Below are positions 28,548-35,908 of a DNA stretch of 64,000 bases, piece by piece; positions within the stretch are counted from its first letter, which is position 1, and each line of letters opens with the position of its first letter. The notes beneath the pieces were generated by a model, which had not been told where the DNA came from, searched no databases, and saw only the letters and a program-made list of their open reading frames with translations. The DNA comes from DASXKD01 sp963703605 (GTDB lineage: Bacteria > Actinomycetota > Actinomycetes > Streptosporangiales > Streptosporangiaceae), in contig CAVPFC010000067.1 in the NCBI GenBank assembly GCA_963703605.1, forward strand, positions 27,726-91,725. The letters are read 5' to 3'. Made by a program: the position numbers and the translations under genes.

Positions 28548-28589
28548 AGCAGGGTGTGTTGATCAACGATGTGACGGGAGCAGACAATC

Positions 28590-28859
28590 ATGGCTTCGAA
28601 CAAGCAGACGCAGGCGGCCAAGCGCAATGTGAAGAAGGCCCAGCAATCAGCGGCCAGCAAGAAGACGATCGCGCATATGCCGTCGAAGACCCGGACCGCC
28701 CTCGGCAAGCAGGGCGCGGCCGTGGCGCAGCGCAAGCGCACCGGCGGCAGCTCGCCCAAGACCCGCGCGGAGCTGTACGAGATCGCCAAGAAGCGCGATC
28801 TGCCAGGCCGCTCGAAGATGGGCCGCGACGAACTCGCCCGCAAGCTGGGCGAGGACTAG
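28590..28859 (+). CDS. Small basic Rho-N/SAP-like protein
   Basis: This 89-residue, Lys/Arg-rich protein has a disordered N-terminal half. A C-terminal Rho-termination-factor-N-like helical hairpin follows (about 55-88, KTRAELYEIAKKRDLPGR then DELARKLGE). The fold binds nucleic acid, and such small proteins are often annotated as plasmid stabilization proteins. It sits 35 bases before ku, suggesting a DNA-associated role. A relative with the same C-terminal motif lies at 31910-32233. Confidence 0.75.
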   Translation: MASNKQTQAAKRNVKKAQQSAASKKTIAHMPSKTRTALGKQGAAVAQRKRTGGSSPKTRAELYEIAKKRDLPGRSKMGRDELARKLGED

Positions 28860-28893
28860 CCGGGAACGGCGGAACGGGCTGGAGGGGGGCGTC

Positions 28894-29892
28894 ATGGCGC
28901 GCGCTATTTGGTCGGGCGTGATCTCGTTCGGCCTGGTATCGATCCCCGTTGAGCTCTATTCAGCGACACAGGCGCACGAGCCGACGTTTCACCAGTTCGA
29001 GAAGGGCACCTCCGACCGCATTCGCTACCAGCGGGTCAACGAGCGTACCGGACACGAGGTCGACTACGCCGACATCGTCAGGGGCGCGGACATCGGCGGG
29101 GGGAACTACGTGCTGCTCGACCAGGACGAGCTTGACTCCGTCGCCCCCGGCCGGTCGCGGTCCCTGGACATCCATGCCTTTGCCGACCTCGACGAGATCG
29201 ACCCGATCTATTTCAACAAGGCATACTTCCTAGGCCCGGGCAACGACGAGGCCACGAAGGCGTACGCCCTGCTTCGGGATGCGATGGCGGATTCCGGCAT
29301 GGCCGCCATCGCCAGCCTCGTCATGCGGAACAAGGAATATCTCGCGGCGGTCCGGGCCGACGGTGACCTGCTGGTGCTGGAGACCTTGTTCTTCGCGGAC
29401 GAGATCCGGGATCCGCACGACGAGATCGGCAACCTGCCCGGGCGGGTCACGCTCTCCGCGCAAGAGCGGCGCATGGCCGGCCAGCTCATCGACTCGCTGA
29501 GCGGGCCGTGGAAGCCGTCGGACTACCGGGACACCTACACCGACCGGGTCAACGATCTCATCGACGCGAAGCGGCGCAAGAAGGACTTCCAGCCCGCGGA
29601 CGAGCCGCCCGCCGCGACCAACGTGACCGACCTGGCGCGGGCGCTGCGGGCCAGCCTGGACGCGGCCAAGAAATCATCGGGCAGTGCAGCGACCGGGAAA
29701 GCGCCGGCGAAGGGGTCTTCCGGGAGAACGCGTGCGCGGAAGACCGGCTCAGCGCGGCAGACCTGGTTCACGGAAAGCCAGGGCGAAGAAATAACTCCAC
29801 GGGGAAACGGCGCGCCGCAGCGCCGCCGGGATTACGGCTCTGCGGTGGGCAGGCGCACGGCGGCCGGCATCGGGGCGCGGCCGCCGTGCTAG
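28894..29892 (+). CDS. ku: Ku homodimer, non-homologous end-joining DNA-end-binding protein
   Basis: The 332-residue protein opens with the bacterial Ku signature ARAIWSGVISFGLVSIPV and keeps the Ku core to about residue 255 (DEIGNLPGRVTLSAQERRMA). A basic, disordered tail of about 75 residues follows, longer than in minimal Ku proteins. Ku threads onto double-strand breaks and recruits LigD. No ligD gene is present in this window. The stop is followed at once by a strong hairpin. Confidence 0.95.
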   Translation: MARAIWSGVISFGLVSIPVELYSATQAHEPTFHQFEKGTSDRIRYQRVNERTGHEVDYADIVRGADIGGGNYVLLDQDELDSVAPGRSRSLDIHAFADLDEIDPIYFNKAYFLGPGNDEATKAYALLRDAMADSGMAAIASLVMRNKEYLAAVRADGDLLVLETLFFADEIRDPHDEIGNLPGRVTLSAQERRMAGQLIDSLSGPWKPSDYRDTYTDRVNDLIDAKRRKKDFQPADEPPAATNVTDLARALRASLDAAKKSSGSAATGKAPAKGSSGRTRARKTGSARQTWFTESQGEEITPRGNGAPQRRRDYGSAVGRRTAAGIGARPPC

Positions 29893-29936
29893 GCGGGCAC
29901 GCCGGGCCCGTACGTGGGCAGGCCCGGCGTGCCCAT
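29889..29936 (-). CDS. Candidate 15-residue micro-ORF with a perfect ribosome site
   Basis: On the minus strand AGGAGGAA precedes an ATG by five bases and opens MGTPGLPTYGPGVPA followed by TAG. The stop overlaps the convergent ku stop. The ORF starts 34 bases downstream of the hemerythrin gene at 29971. Its codons coincide with a 14-bp stem hairpin, so the apparent coding may be a by-product of the terminator. The strength of the ribosome site is the only positive evidence. Confidence 0.35.
   Translation of the reverse strand: MGTPGLPTYGPGVPA
29895..29934. terminator. Strong hairpin between convergent ku and hemerythrin genes
   Basis: A perfect 14-bp inverted repeat (gggcacgccgggcc at 29895-29908 and its complement at 29921-29934) encloses a 12-base loop, starting three bases after the ku stop. 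A pyrimidine-rich tract follows on the plus strand. It is the strongest hairpin I found and probably ends transcription from both sides. Confidence 0.75.
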
Positions 29937-29970
29937 CTCTGTTCCTCCTGTGCGATTGGCGCGGTGGGCG

Positions 29971-30546
29971 TCAGTCCTGGCCCCGGCCGGTGGCCGCGTC
30001 CCTGGCCCGGTCCACGATGGCCGCGGCAGGCCCGGCCGCCTTGAGCACTCCCGGCTTGGGCGGCGTGTGCGGATGCGGCCGGGTGGGTGCGGTTTTCCTG
30101 CCCTCGGTGATCTTGTCTCCCATCTCGACCGCCTCCGGCTCGGTGAGCGCGGAGCGCAGCGCGGGCCACACCTGGGCTTCCTCGAACGCGATGTGCTCCC
30201 GGGCCGCCGTGATGAACTTGCTGAGCAGCGACTCGAACTCGGGGTTGTCAGCATCGAGCTTGTCGAGCTTGGTGAGGACTTCCTTGGCCTCCTGCTCCTG
30301 GCCGATGGCCTTGTCGGCGAGCCGGTCGCCGCCGGGGATCCGCTCCCGGACCGCGGGCCAGAAGTACATCTCCTCAACGGCCTCGTGCTTGGATTCGGAG
30401 ATGATGAGCTCTTCGGCCATCTTCTTGCGCAGGGCCAGCTCGTTCTCGCTCGCGCCCGTCGCGGCGGTCGGTCCCGCTTCGAACTCCATGAGCATCAGCT
30501 TGACCTGCTCGTGATCGTTCGCCAGGACCTTGAAGACGTTCGCCAT
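29971..30546 (-). CDS. Hemerythrin domain-containing protein
   Basis: The 191-residue product begins at an ATG with GGGGG upstream. Its HHE domain (about 8-150) has LANDHEQVKLMLMEF, ESKHEAVEEMYFWP and AREHIAFEEAQVWP, giving the histidine and glutamate iron ligands. A Pro/Ala-rich tail (about 150-191) follows. It belongs to a different subgroup from the hemerythrin at 27990. Two such proteins around ku suggest an oxygen, NO or iron stress cluster. Confidence 0.88.
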   Translation of the reverse strand: MANVFKVLANDHEQVKLMLMEFEAGPTAATGASENELALRKKMAEELIISESKHEAVEEMYFWPAVRERIPGGDRLADKAIGQEQEAKEVLTKLDKLDADNPEFESLLSKFITAAREHIAFEEAQVWPALRSALTEPEAVEMGDKITEGRKTAPTRPHPHTPPKPGVLKAAGPAAAIVDRARDAATGRGQD

Positions 30547-30796
30547 GGTTTCCCCCATGTCTGGTGTCGAGGTGTCGGTCCCTTGCGGCTTCCCAGTCAC
30601 GTGGGGCTAAACCTCCGGTGGTGACACATCTGGGCGGCCCGCCCCGACATCCGGGTATCCGCCGGTGTTTGGTTTTCGGCACGGGGCAGAGAGGAACACG
30701 CACAGCGCGAAAGGAGCGGGTTGCACGGGACAGCCCCATAATTTTGCTGGCGGTGCTAGTCTCCGGGCCGGACAAGCGACCGGCGAGGAGGTTCTC

Positions 30797-31888
30797 ATGC
30801 GGCTCGGTTTCCTGCGTCGGCTGTACGAGGGAACGGACAACTATGCGTCGGTCTACCTGGACACGTCCCGCGCCGGTGCGGACGCTGCGCAGGCGGTGGG
30901 GCTGCACTGGCAAGCCGCCCTGGCGCAACTGTCCGCCGCTGGCGCCGACCAGGCGACGCTGAGCGCGCTGGAGCAACTCAGCGGCCCGGCTCACCCGTCG
31001 CCGGGCCGGGCGGTGTTCGCCTCGGCGGGCGCCGCCGGTTTCGCGGCGTCGCTGCCGCACCCGCCCCGGCGCGAGTTCACCAGTTACGCCCCGCTCCCCC
31101 ACCTGATGCCACTGCTGGCACAGCGCCCGCCACAGGTCCCGCACGTGCAGGTGCGCGCCGACCGGGCCGGGGGCGAGGTGGTGGCCGTGCGCACGCTGGA
31201 CGACGTCACCACCGAAGAGGTCGCCGGGACCGGCTGGCCGGTGCACAAGACCTCCGTGGGCGGCTGGTCGCAGGACCGCTACCAGCGCTCGGCGGAGGAG
31301 GCCTGGGCGGAGAACGCCAAGCAACTGGCCGAGGCCGTCACGACCGCGGCGGCGCAGATCCGGGCCGGGCTGATCGTGGTCGGCGGGGACACCCGGGCCA
31401 GGTCGCTGCTGCTGGAGCACCTCGGTACCCCGCTGCGCGATCTGGCCGTGATCGTGGACCGGGAGGTCGGCGCGGACTCCGCCCTGATGGCCGCCGCCGC
31501 CGAGGAGGCGGTCCAGGCCCGCGCCGACGCCGAAACCCGGCGCCGGCTGGACGACTTCCGGGCAAGGCTGGGGACCGGCCAGGCAACCGAAGGGCTGGCC
31601 GAGACGCTGGCGGCGCTGCGGGACGGGCAGGCGTCCGACGTGTTCATCGCCGACGACCCGTCCTCGACGGACCACGCCTGGATCGGTCCGGCCCCGGCGG
31701 ACGTGGCGGCGTCCGAGGCCGAGTTGCGCGAGCGCGGCGTGGAGCGGATCGTCCAGGACCGCGCCGACGCGGCGATCGTCCGGGCCGTGGCAGGCACCGA
31801 CGCGGAGCTGCACTTCATCCCCGACGGCGAGCAGCCACCCCGCCACGGCATCGGCGCGCTGCTGCGCTACCCCGTGCCCGGCGTTTGA
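30797..31888 (+). CDS. Rv2629-like baeRF/eRF1-related protein (possible ribosome hibernation factor)
   Basis: The start is fixed by GAGGAGG before ATG. The 363-residue protein resembles mycobacterial Rv2629 and the baeRF2 family, with the opening YEGTDNYASVYLDTSR and a central eRF1 domain-2-like region (IRAGLIVVGGDTRARSLLLEHL). Relatives of this eRF1/Pelota-type group include the hibernation factor Balon, and Rv2629 itself is hypoxia-induced in Mycobacterium tuberculosis. I infer a ribosome-associated stress role. The 250 bases upstream, shared with the divergent hemerythrin gene, should contain both promoters; no clear operator was seen. Confidence 0.8.
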   Translation: MRLGFLRRLYEGTDNYASVYLDTSRAGADAAQAVGLHWQAALAQLSAAGADQATLSALEQLSGPAHPSPGRAVFASAGAAGFAASLPHPPRREFTSYAPLPHLMPLLAQRPPQVPHVQVRADRAGGEVVAVRTLDDVTTEEVAGTGWPVHKTSVGGWSQDRYQRSAEEAWAENAKQLAEAVTTAAAQIRAGLIVVGGDTRARSLLLEHLGTPLRDLAVIVDREVGADSALMAAAAEEAVQARADAETRRRLDDFRARLGTGQATEGLAETLAALRDGQASDVFIADDPSSTDHAWIGPAPADVAASEAELRERGVERIVQDRADAAIVRAVAGTDAELHFIPDGEQPPRHGIGALLRYPVPGV

Positions 31889-31909
31889 CAGCGGCTCTCC
31901 TGCGCCGCG

Positions 31910-32233
31910 TCAGCGGCCGACCGCGCGGGCAAGCTGCGCCTTGGTCATCGACGAGCGGCCTTTCACGCCGCGGCGGCGTGCCTCCGCATAGAGCTGGGCC
32001 TTGGTCGGGCCGCCGGCGCCCCGGTGTGAGCGTAGGCCGCCGCGCCGCCCCGGTGACATGTCCTGGGTGGAGGTCTTGCTCGCCGTCTTGGCCTCCCCGG
32101 ACCGGGCACGCTCCTTGTTCACCGTGCGCGCGGCGATCTCCTCGGCCCGGCCGGTGCTTTCGCCCCGCCTCTTGGCGCTGTCCTTGATGTGCTCGTACTG
32201 CCGCTCCCGCTTGGGGCTGGATCCCCTGGGCAT
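31910..32233 (-). CDS. Small basic Rho-N-like protein (plasmid-stabilization-type annotation)
   Basis: This 107-residue basic protein has a helical N-terminal half (RERQYEHIKDSAKRRGES). It ends in the Rho-N-like hairpin GPTKAQLYAEARRRGVKGR then MTKAQLARAV. It shares that C-terminal motif with the protein at 28590, although the N-terminal halves differ. Nucleic-acid binding is inferred from composition and fold. It converges on the baeRF-like gene. Confidence 0.75.
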   Translation of the reverse strand: MPRGSSPKRERQYEHIKDSAKRRGESTGRAEEIAARTVNKERARSGEAKTASKTSTQDMSPGRRGGLRSHRGAGGPTKAQLYAEARRRGVKGRSSMTKAQLARAVGR

Positions 32234-32393
32234 ATCCGCTACCTCCCGTTATCCGAACGGTCTGCGCTCCCGCGCTTGGTGCGCGGGCCACTACCCGGTC
32301 TGTGGCCCGCCATTCACCCAGGTAGCGCCTTCGCCATGGGACAGCGTGCCGGTAGTTGGTGTCGAGCAAGGTCGCCAGGGCAGTAAACGCTTG

Positions 32394-32582
32394 ATGCGAG
32401 ATCGGCTGTACTTCATATTGATGGCCGTCTGCCTGGCCATGTTCGTGCTCGCCTGGGCGGTGGTGCGGCTGTATTCGGTCATCGCTGCCGTGGTCATGAC
32501 CGTCGTGGCGATGGCGATCCCGCCCGTTGCCGTGATCATCGCCAACGCCGGGGACGAGGCGACGAGGCGACGCCGGCGCTGA
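32394..32582 (+). CDS. DUF3099 family small membrane protein
   Basis: The 62-residue protein has two closely spaced membrane helices (FILMAVCLAMFVLAWAVV; VVMTVVAMAIPPVAVIIAN) ending in a run of arginines. This matches the DUF3099 family of actinobacteria, of unknown function. The ATG at 32394 is used; a TTG directly upstream is possible. The longer open frame before it is not coding-like. Confidence 0.75.
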   Translation: MRDRLYFILMAVCLAMFVLAWAVVRLYSVIAAVVMTVVAMAIPPVAVIIANAGDEATRRRRR

Positions 32583-32839
32583 ACGGGCTCAGACCCCTGC
32601 CGACGGCTACGACCGGGACCGAGGTTGCAAGGCTGGGGATGCCACCACGCCTGGGCGAAGCGGGCATCGCAGCGTGCCAGCGCCTCGCCGATCGGCACGT
32701 CGGCTTCCCCGGATTCGGCGCGCTGATCATTTACCCCAGCGCTGCCGGGGTCACGCCGTCGGCTGGTGACGTTAGCTTCGCGCTCAGGGGGGAAGCCCCT
32801 CCCACGCAAACGCGGAACGCGACACAAGGGAGGCGCATC

Positions 32840-33106
32840 ATGACGGGTCTGGTCTGGATAAGTATCTTCGCCGGCGTGGTGATCGTGGCCCTCGCAGTTG
32901 GTATTCCCTACCTGCTCACCCACAAGGGCATGCGCTCACCACACGACCTCTCTGAGGGGCGGGCGTACATGCAGGCGAAGCGGAGGTGGCTGCGACAGCG
33001 GACCGCGGCCCCTGGGCAATCCGAACAGGCGGCCAGCGCGGCCGTGCGTGGCGGCACATCATCGCCAATGCCGGCGACGAAGCCGGCAGACGCCGCAGAT
33101 GATTAG
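32840..33106 (+). CDS. Hypothetical single-pass membrane protein
   Basis: AAGGGAGG ahead of the ATG supports this 88-residue protein. One N-terminal membrane helix (WISIFAGVVIVALAVGIPYL) is followed by a polar region with the phrase RSPHDLSEGRAYMQAKRRW. The composition suggests a small membrane-anchored cytoplasmic tail. No family was recognised. The 257 bases between it and the DUF3099 gene hold nothing I can name. Confidence 0.6.
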   Translation: MTGLVWISIFAGVVIVALAVGIPYLLTHKGMRSPHDLSEGRAYMQAKRRWLRQRTAAPGQSEQAASAAVRGGTSSPMPATKPADAADD

Positions 33107-33162
33107 CCGCCCTCCACCGTGGAAGCCTTCGCCAACGGCCACCGGCGGTCACCAAGCTCGCC

Positions 33163-33285
33163 GTGCACACAATGCCCGGCTCGGCCACCCCGGCGGAACA
33201 GCTGCCCGCGGCCGGTATCGACGCGAAGGCCATCGAGGCGGCGGTACGCACCCTGCTCGGCACCGGTCAGGAGGTTTCCCGCTGA
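33163..33285 (+). pseudogene. Short C-terminal relic, possibly of a transketolase-like enzyme
   Basis: A 40-codon frame ends at the TGA at 33283 and has protein-like composition (HTMPGSATPAEQL, then AAGIDAKAIEAAVRTLLG). The pattern resembles the last residues of transketolase or related TPP enzymes, as I recall them. No upstream domain is present and there is no ribosome site. It overlaps the DUF2071 3' end. I treat it as a decayed fragment with low certainty. Confidence 0.3.
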
Positions 33286-34064
33286 GCGGGTCCGTCACGG
33301 CCGGACCGGCTGCTCACGCCGTGCGGAGCGCCCAGGCGGACCGCGACGCCCGGCGAGTACAGCACGCTGACCGGCGCGGATTCGGGCGCTGGCAGGCCGG
33401 CCGCCTGCATCAGGTTCTCCTCTAGATGCAGGAGCGTGGCCCGGTACAGCGGCCACGGCGGGTGCTCGTTCGGCACGTAGAGGGTGCGGCCGCCGTACCA
33501 GGTGACGTGCAGCCCCCAGCGGGCGGTGAGGAACTGCTCCAGGGCCGACGGTTCGGTGAGCCGCTCGCCGGCCCGAACCCGGAGCCTGACCTGCGGGCCG
33601 GCCGGCGGCCAGCGGCGCCTGCTGGCGTAGCTGAACACGTCGCCGTGCCGCCGCACCCGCATCTGGGCCCACTGGTACGGGAGCCGGAAACCGGCCTGGG
33701 CGGTCAGCACCGGCAGCAGCCTGGCCGCGTCCAGCGAGCCGAACACCACCCCCCGCCTGCCGTCGGGTCCCACCGAGTACAGCCGGACGTTGGCCTCCGG
33801 GAACGACCCCAGGTAGGGAATCGGGGGCAGGCCGAACCAGCCGACCCGGTCCATCCGGAACGCGATCAGCCCGGCGTAGCTGACGCCGTCGAACAGATCG
33901 GGCCGGGTGCCGGGCGGCAGCAGCCGCGCAACCGCGGGGGTGTCCACCGGCCAGTGCAGGAAGGTGAGGTCGCGCCAGTCCTGGGTCAGCAGGGGGCGCC
34001 GGACCGGCCGGGCCGGGCTGGCGGTCACCGGCTCTGGCTGGGCCGGTTCGGTCTGTATGGGCAT
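33267..34064 (-). CDS. DUF2071 family protein (YqjF-like)
   Basis: The 265-residue protein begins, after a short Pro-rich leader, with LTQDWRDLTFLHWPVDTPAVARLLPPG, and continues with SYAGLIAFRM and FPEANVRLYSV. These are hallmarks of DUF2071, an acetoacetate-decarboxylase-like fold of unknown activity. The ATG at 34064 follows AGGATGG; the frame is open to 34466 only as antisense to the DUF4235 gene. Confidence 0.87.
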   Translation of the reverse strand: MPIQTEPAQPEPVTASPARPVRRPLLTQDWRDLTFLHWPVDTPAVARLLPPGTRPDLFDGVSYAGLIAFRMDRVGWFGLPPIPYLGSFPEANVRLYSVGPDGRRGVVFGSLDAARLLPVLTAQAGFRLPYQWAQMRVRRHGDVFSYASRRRWPPAGPQVRLRVRAGERLTEPSALEQFLTARWGLHVTWYGGRTLYVPNEHPPWPLYRATLLHLEENLMQAAGLPAPESAPVSVLYSPGVAVRLGAPHGVSSRSGRDGPAQRETS

Positions 34065-34146
34065 GGATCCATCCTGCGGCCTGGCCGGCGAATGGCCGGC
34101 CTGCGAGTGTGCGTTAGGAGCGACCGTATCCGGGTAGTCGCACCAA

Positions 34147-34443
34147 ATGGCGAAGCTGCTGTACAAATCCGTGAGCCTGGTGGTCAGCGTGCTTGGCGGC
34201 ATGCTGGCCGGAGCGATGTTCAACAAGGCGTGGAAGCTCGCGGCCCGTGAGGACGAGGTGCCGAAGGCGACCGACGCCGACCGGGGCTGGCCGGAGGTGC
34301 TCACCGCCGCCGCATTGCAAGGCGCGCTGTTCGCCGTGGTCAGGGCCGTGGTGGACCGTGCCGCAGCGGTCGGCGCCAAGAAGCTGACCGGGACCTGGCC
34401 GGGCGACGAGGAAGGGCGCGAGCAGGGAAAGCAGGCCGGCTGA
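34147..34443 (+). CDS. DUF4235 membrane protein
   Basis: This 98-residue protein has the DUF4235 signature: an N-terminal helix with GGMLAGAMFNKAWKLA and a second helix around LQGALFAVVRAVVDRAA. Function is unknown, but DUF4235 genes frequently sit beside YihY or holin-like genes. Here its last base is shared with the YihY start (GATGA), indicating translational coupling. Confidence 0.88.
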   Translation: MAKLLYKSVSLVVSVLGGMLAGAMFNKAWKLAAREDEVPKATDADRGWPEVLTAAALQGALFAVVRAVVDRAAAVGAKKLTGTWPGDEEGREQGKQAG

Positions 34444-35468
34444 TGACCGGGCCCGACACGACGCACCGGGACGTACCGGCCGCCAGCCGGCCGGGCCGCG
34501 ACAGGCCGCCCGCTGGGGACGCCCCCGAATCACCTACCGACCTGGGGCGGCGCTCCTGGCTGGCCGCTGGCAAGCGGTCGCTGGGCGAGTTCAAGAGCGA
34601 CATGCTCCAGGACCGGGCGGCGGCGCTCACCTACTACGGCATCCAGGCGATCTTCCCCGCGCTGCTGGCCCTGGTGACCCTGCTCGGGCTGCTCGGCAGA
34701 TCCGCGACCCAGCCGCTGATGACGAACCTCACCGCCGCGGCGCCCGCCGCGGTCCGGCAGATCATCCAGCACGCCGTGAGCAACCTCCAGCAACACCACG
34801 CCACCGCCGGTGTTATCGCGATCGTCGGGATCGTGCTCGGTCTGTGGTCGGCGTCCAGCTACGTCGCGGCGTTCATGCGGGCCGCCAACGCCGTCTACGA
34901 CGTGCCCGAGGGCAGGCCGGCCTGGAAAACGTACCCGTTGCGTTTCGGCGTCACCCTGCTGCTCGTCGTGCTGCTCGCCGCGTCCGCACTCATGGTCGTG
35001 CTGACCGGCGGCATCGCGCGCCATGTGGGTCAGGTGATCGGGGCCAGCTCGGCGCTGCTGACCGCGTGGAGCATCGCCAAGTGGCCGGTGCTGCTGATCT
35101 TGTTCGGCCTGATGCTGTCGGTGCTGTACTGGGCGAGCCCGAACGCCAAGCGCCGGTTCCGCTGGGTCAGCCCCGGCGCGCTGGTGGCGATCGTGGTGTG
35201 GCTCATCGCCTCCGGCCTGTTCGCGCTCTACGTCGCCAACTTCGGGCACTACAACAAGGTCTACGGCAGCATCGCCGGGATCATCATCTTCCTGATCTGG
35301 ATGTGGATCTCCAACCTCGCGATCCTGTTCGGCGCCGAGTTCAACGCCGAACTCGAACGCGGCCGGGCGATCGCCGCGGGCGCGCCGCCCGGCGCCGAGC
35401 CGTTCGTCGAGCTGCGCGACACCAGAAAGCTGCGCGGCAGAGCCCGGCGCCGGCACAACAAGAGCTGA
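34443..35468 (+). CDS. YihY/virulence-factor BrkB family membrane protein
   Basis: The 341-residue protein has a polar N-terminal 45 residues, then six membrane segments (about 65-310). Family motifs are LTYYGIQAIFPALLALVTL, SASSYVAAFMRAANAVYDV and YGSIAGIIIFLIWMWISNL. It is a paralogue of the protein at 5893 but belongs to a different subgroup (PALLALVTL type). It is coupled to DUF4235 and followed by a hairpin terminator. Confidence 0.9.
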   Translation: MTGPDTTHRDVPAASRPGRDRPPAGDAPESPTDLGRRSWLAAGKRSLGEFKSDMLQDRAAALTYYGIQAIFPALLALVTLLGLLGRSATQPLMTNLTAAAPAAVRQIIQHAVSNLQQHHATAGVIAIVGIVLGLWSASSYVAAFMRAANAVYDVPEGRPAWKTYPLRFGVTLLLVVLLAASALMVVLTGGIARHVGQVIGASSALLTAWSIAKWPVLLILFGLMLSVLYWASPNAKRRFRWVSPGALVAIVVWLIASGLFALYVANFGHYNKVYGSIAGIIIFLIWMWISNLAILFGAEFNAELERGRAIAAGAPPGAEPFVELRDTRKLRGRARRRHNKS

Positions 35469-35471
35469 GCC

Positions 35472-35504
35472 GCGGTCCCGACCCCAGGGGCTTAGCGGGA
35501 CCGC
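35472..35504. terminator. Hairpin between convergent genes
   Basis: A perfect 9-bp stem (gcggtcccg at 35472 and cgggaccgc at 35496) with a 15-base loop lies directly after the YihY stop and before the end of the convergent small gene. There is no U-tract, as is common in high-GC actinobacteria. Confidence 0.55.
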
Positions 35505-35510
35505 AGCCGC

Positions 35511-35705
35511 TTATCCCCTGGCCCGCCTGCGCGCGACCAGCCAGCCGGCCAGCGCACCGGCCGGAAGGGCCAGCCAGCGCACCAGGTGCCTCGCCCGCCG
35601 GGCCACTCGGGCCTCCACCCCGGCGATCTCCTGCCGGACGTGCTGCTCCGCGTCGGCCGCGGCCGCCGGGTTGGCCACGGCCAGTTCCGATGGTTCCCGC
35701 TGCAT
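35511..35705 (-). CDS. Hypothetical small membrane-anchored protein
   Basis: The 64-residue product has a helical, coiled-coil-prone stretch (AAADAEQHVRQEIAGVEARV) followed by a C-terminal hydrophobic segment (LALPAGALAGWLVA) and an Arg-rich end. I use the ATG at 35705 because CAAGGG is nine bases upstream; the ATG at 35714 touches that site. Just upstream a separate minus-strand frame ends in LFRDKIEQLKG and may be a related broken mini-gene. Confidence 0.5.
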   Translation of the reverse strand: MQREPSELAVANPAAAADAEQHVRQEIAGVEARVARRARHLVRWLALPAGALAGWLVARRRARG

Positions 35706-35908
35706 CGAAATCATCCCTTGAGCTGCTCGATCTTGTCGCGGAACAGGGTGGTGGCAATCGCCGCCTTGCCCGTCGCTTCGGCGGATCCATCTGTCCGGCA
35801 GGCAAAAGAACAAACATGCTTTACGGAAATTACGGGGCCCGCGTTTGACCGGGGCCTGCGCTGGTAGCTGGTACACCAGCCACAAACCTGAGCAAGGGGG
35901 AACCAGCG

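Noticed and set aside
29889..29934. The 14-bp hairpin as a CRISPR-like or phage attachment repeat
   Set aside because: Only one copy is present and its position directly after the ku stop fits a terminator.
32269..32287. 7-bp stem (cccgcgc-ttggt-gcgcggg) as a terminator
   Set aside because: It lies upstream of both flanking genes, has no U-tract, and such short GC stems occur by chance at this composition.
35711..35830. Minus-strand frame ending KAAIATTLFRDKIEQLKG as a CsbD-like mini-gene
   Set aside because: No start codon or ribosome site in frame; one indel could create a 24-residue peptide (MDPPEATGK...), but the evidence is too thin to annotate.
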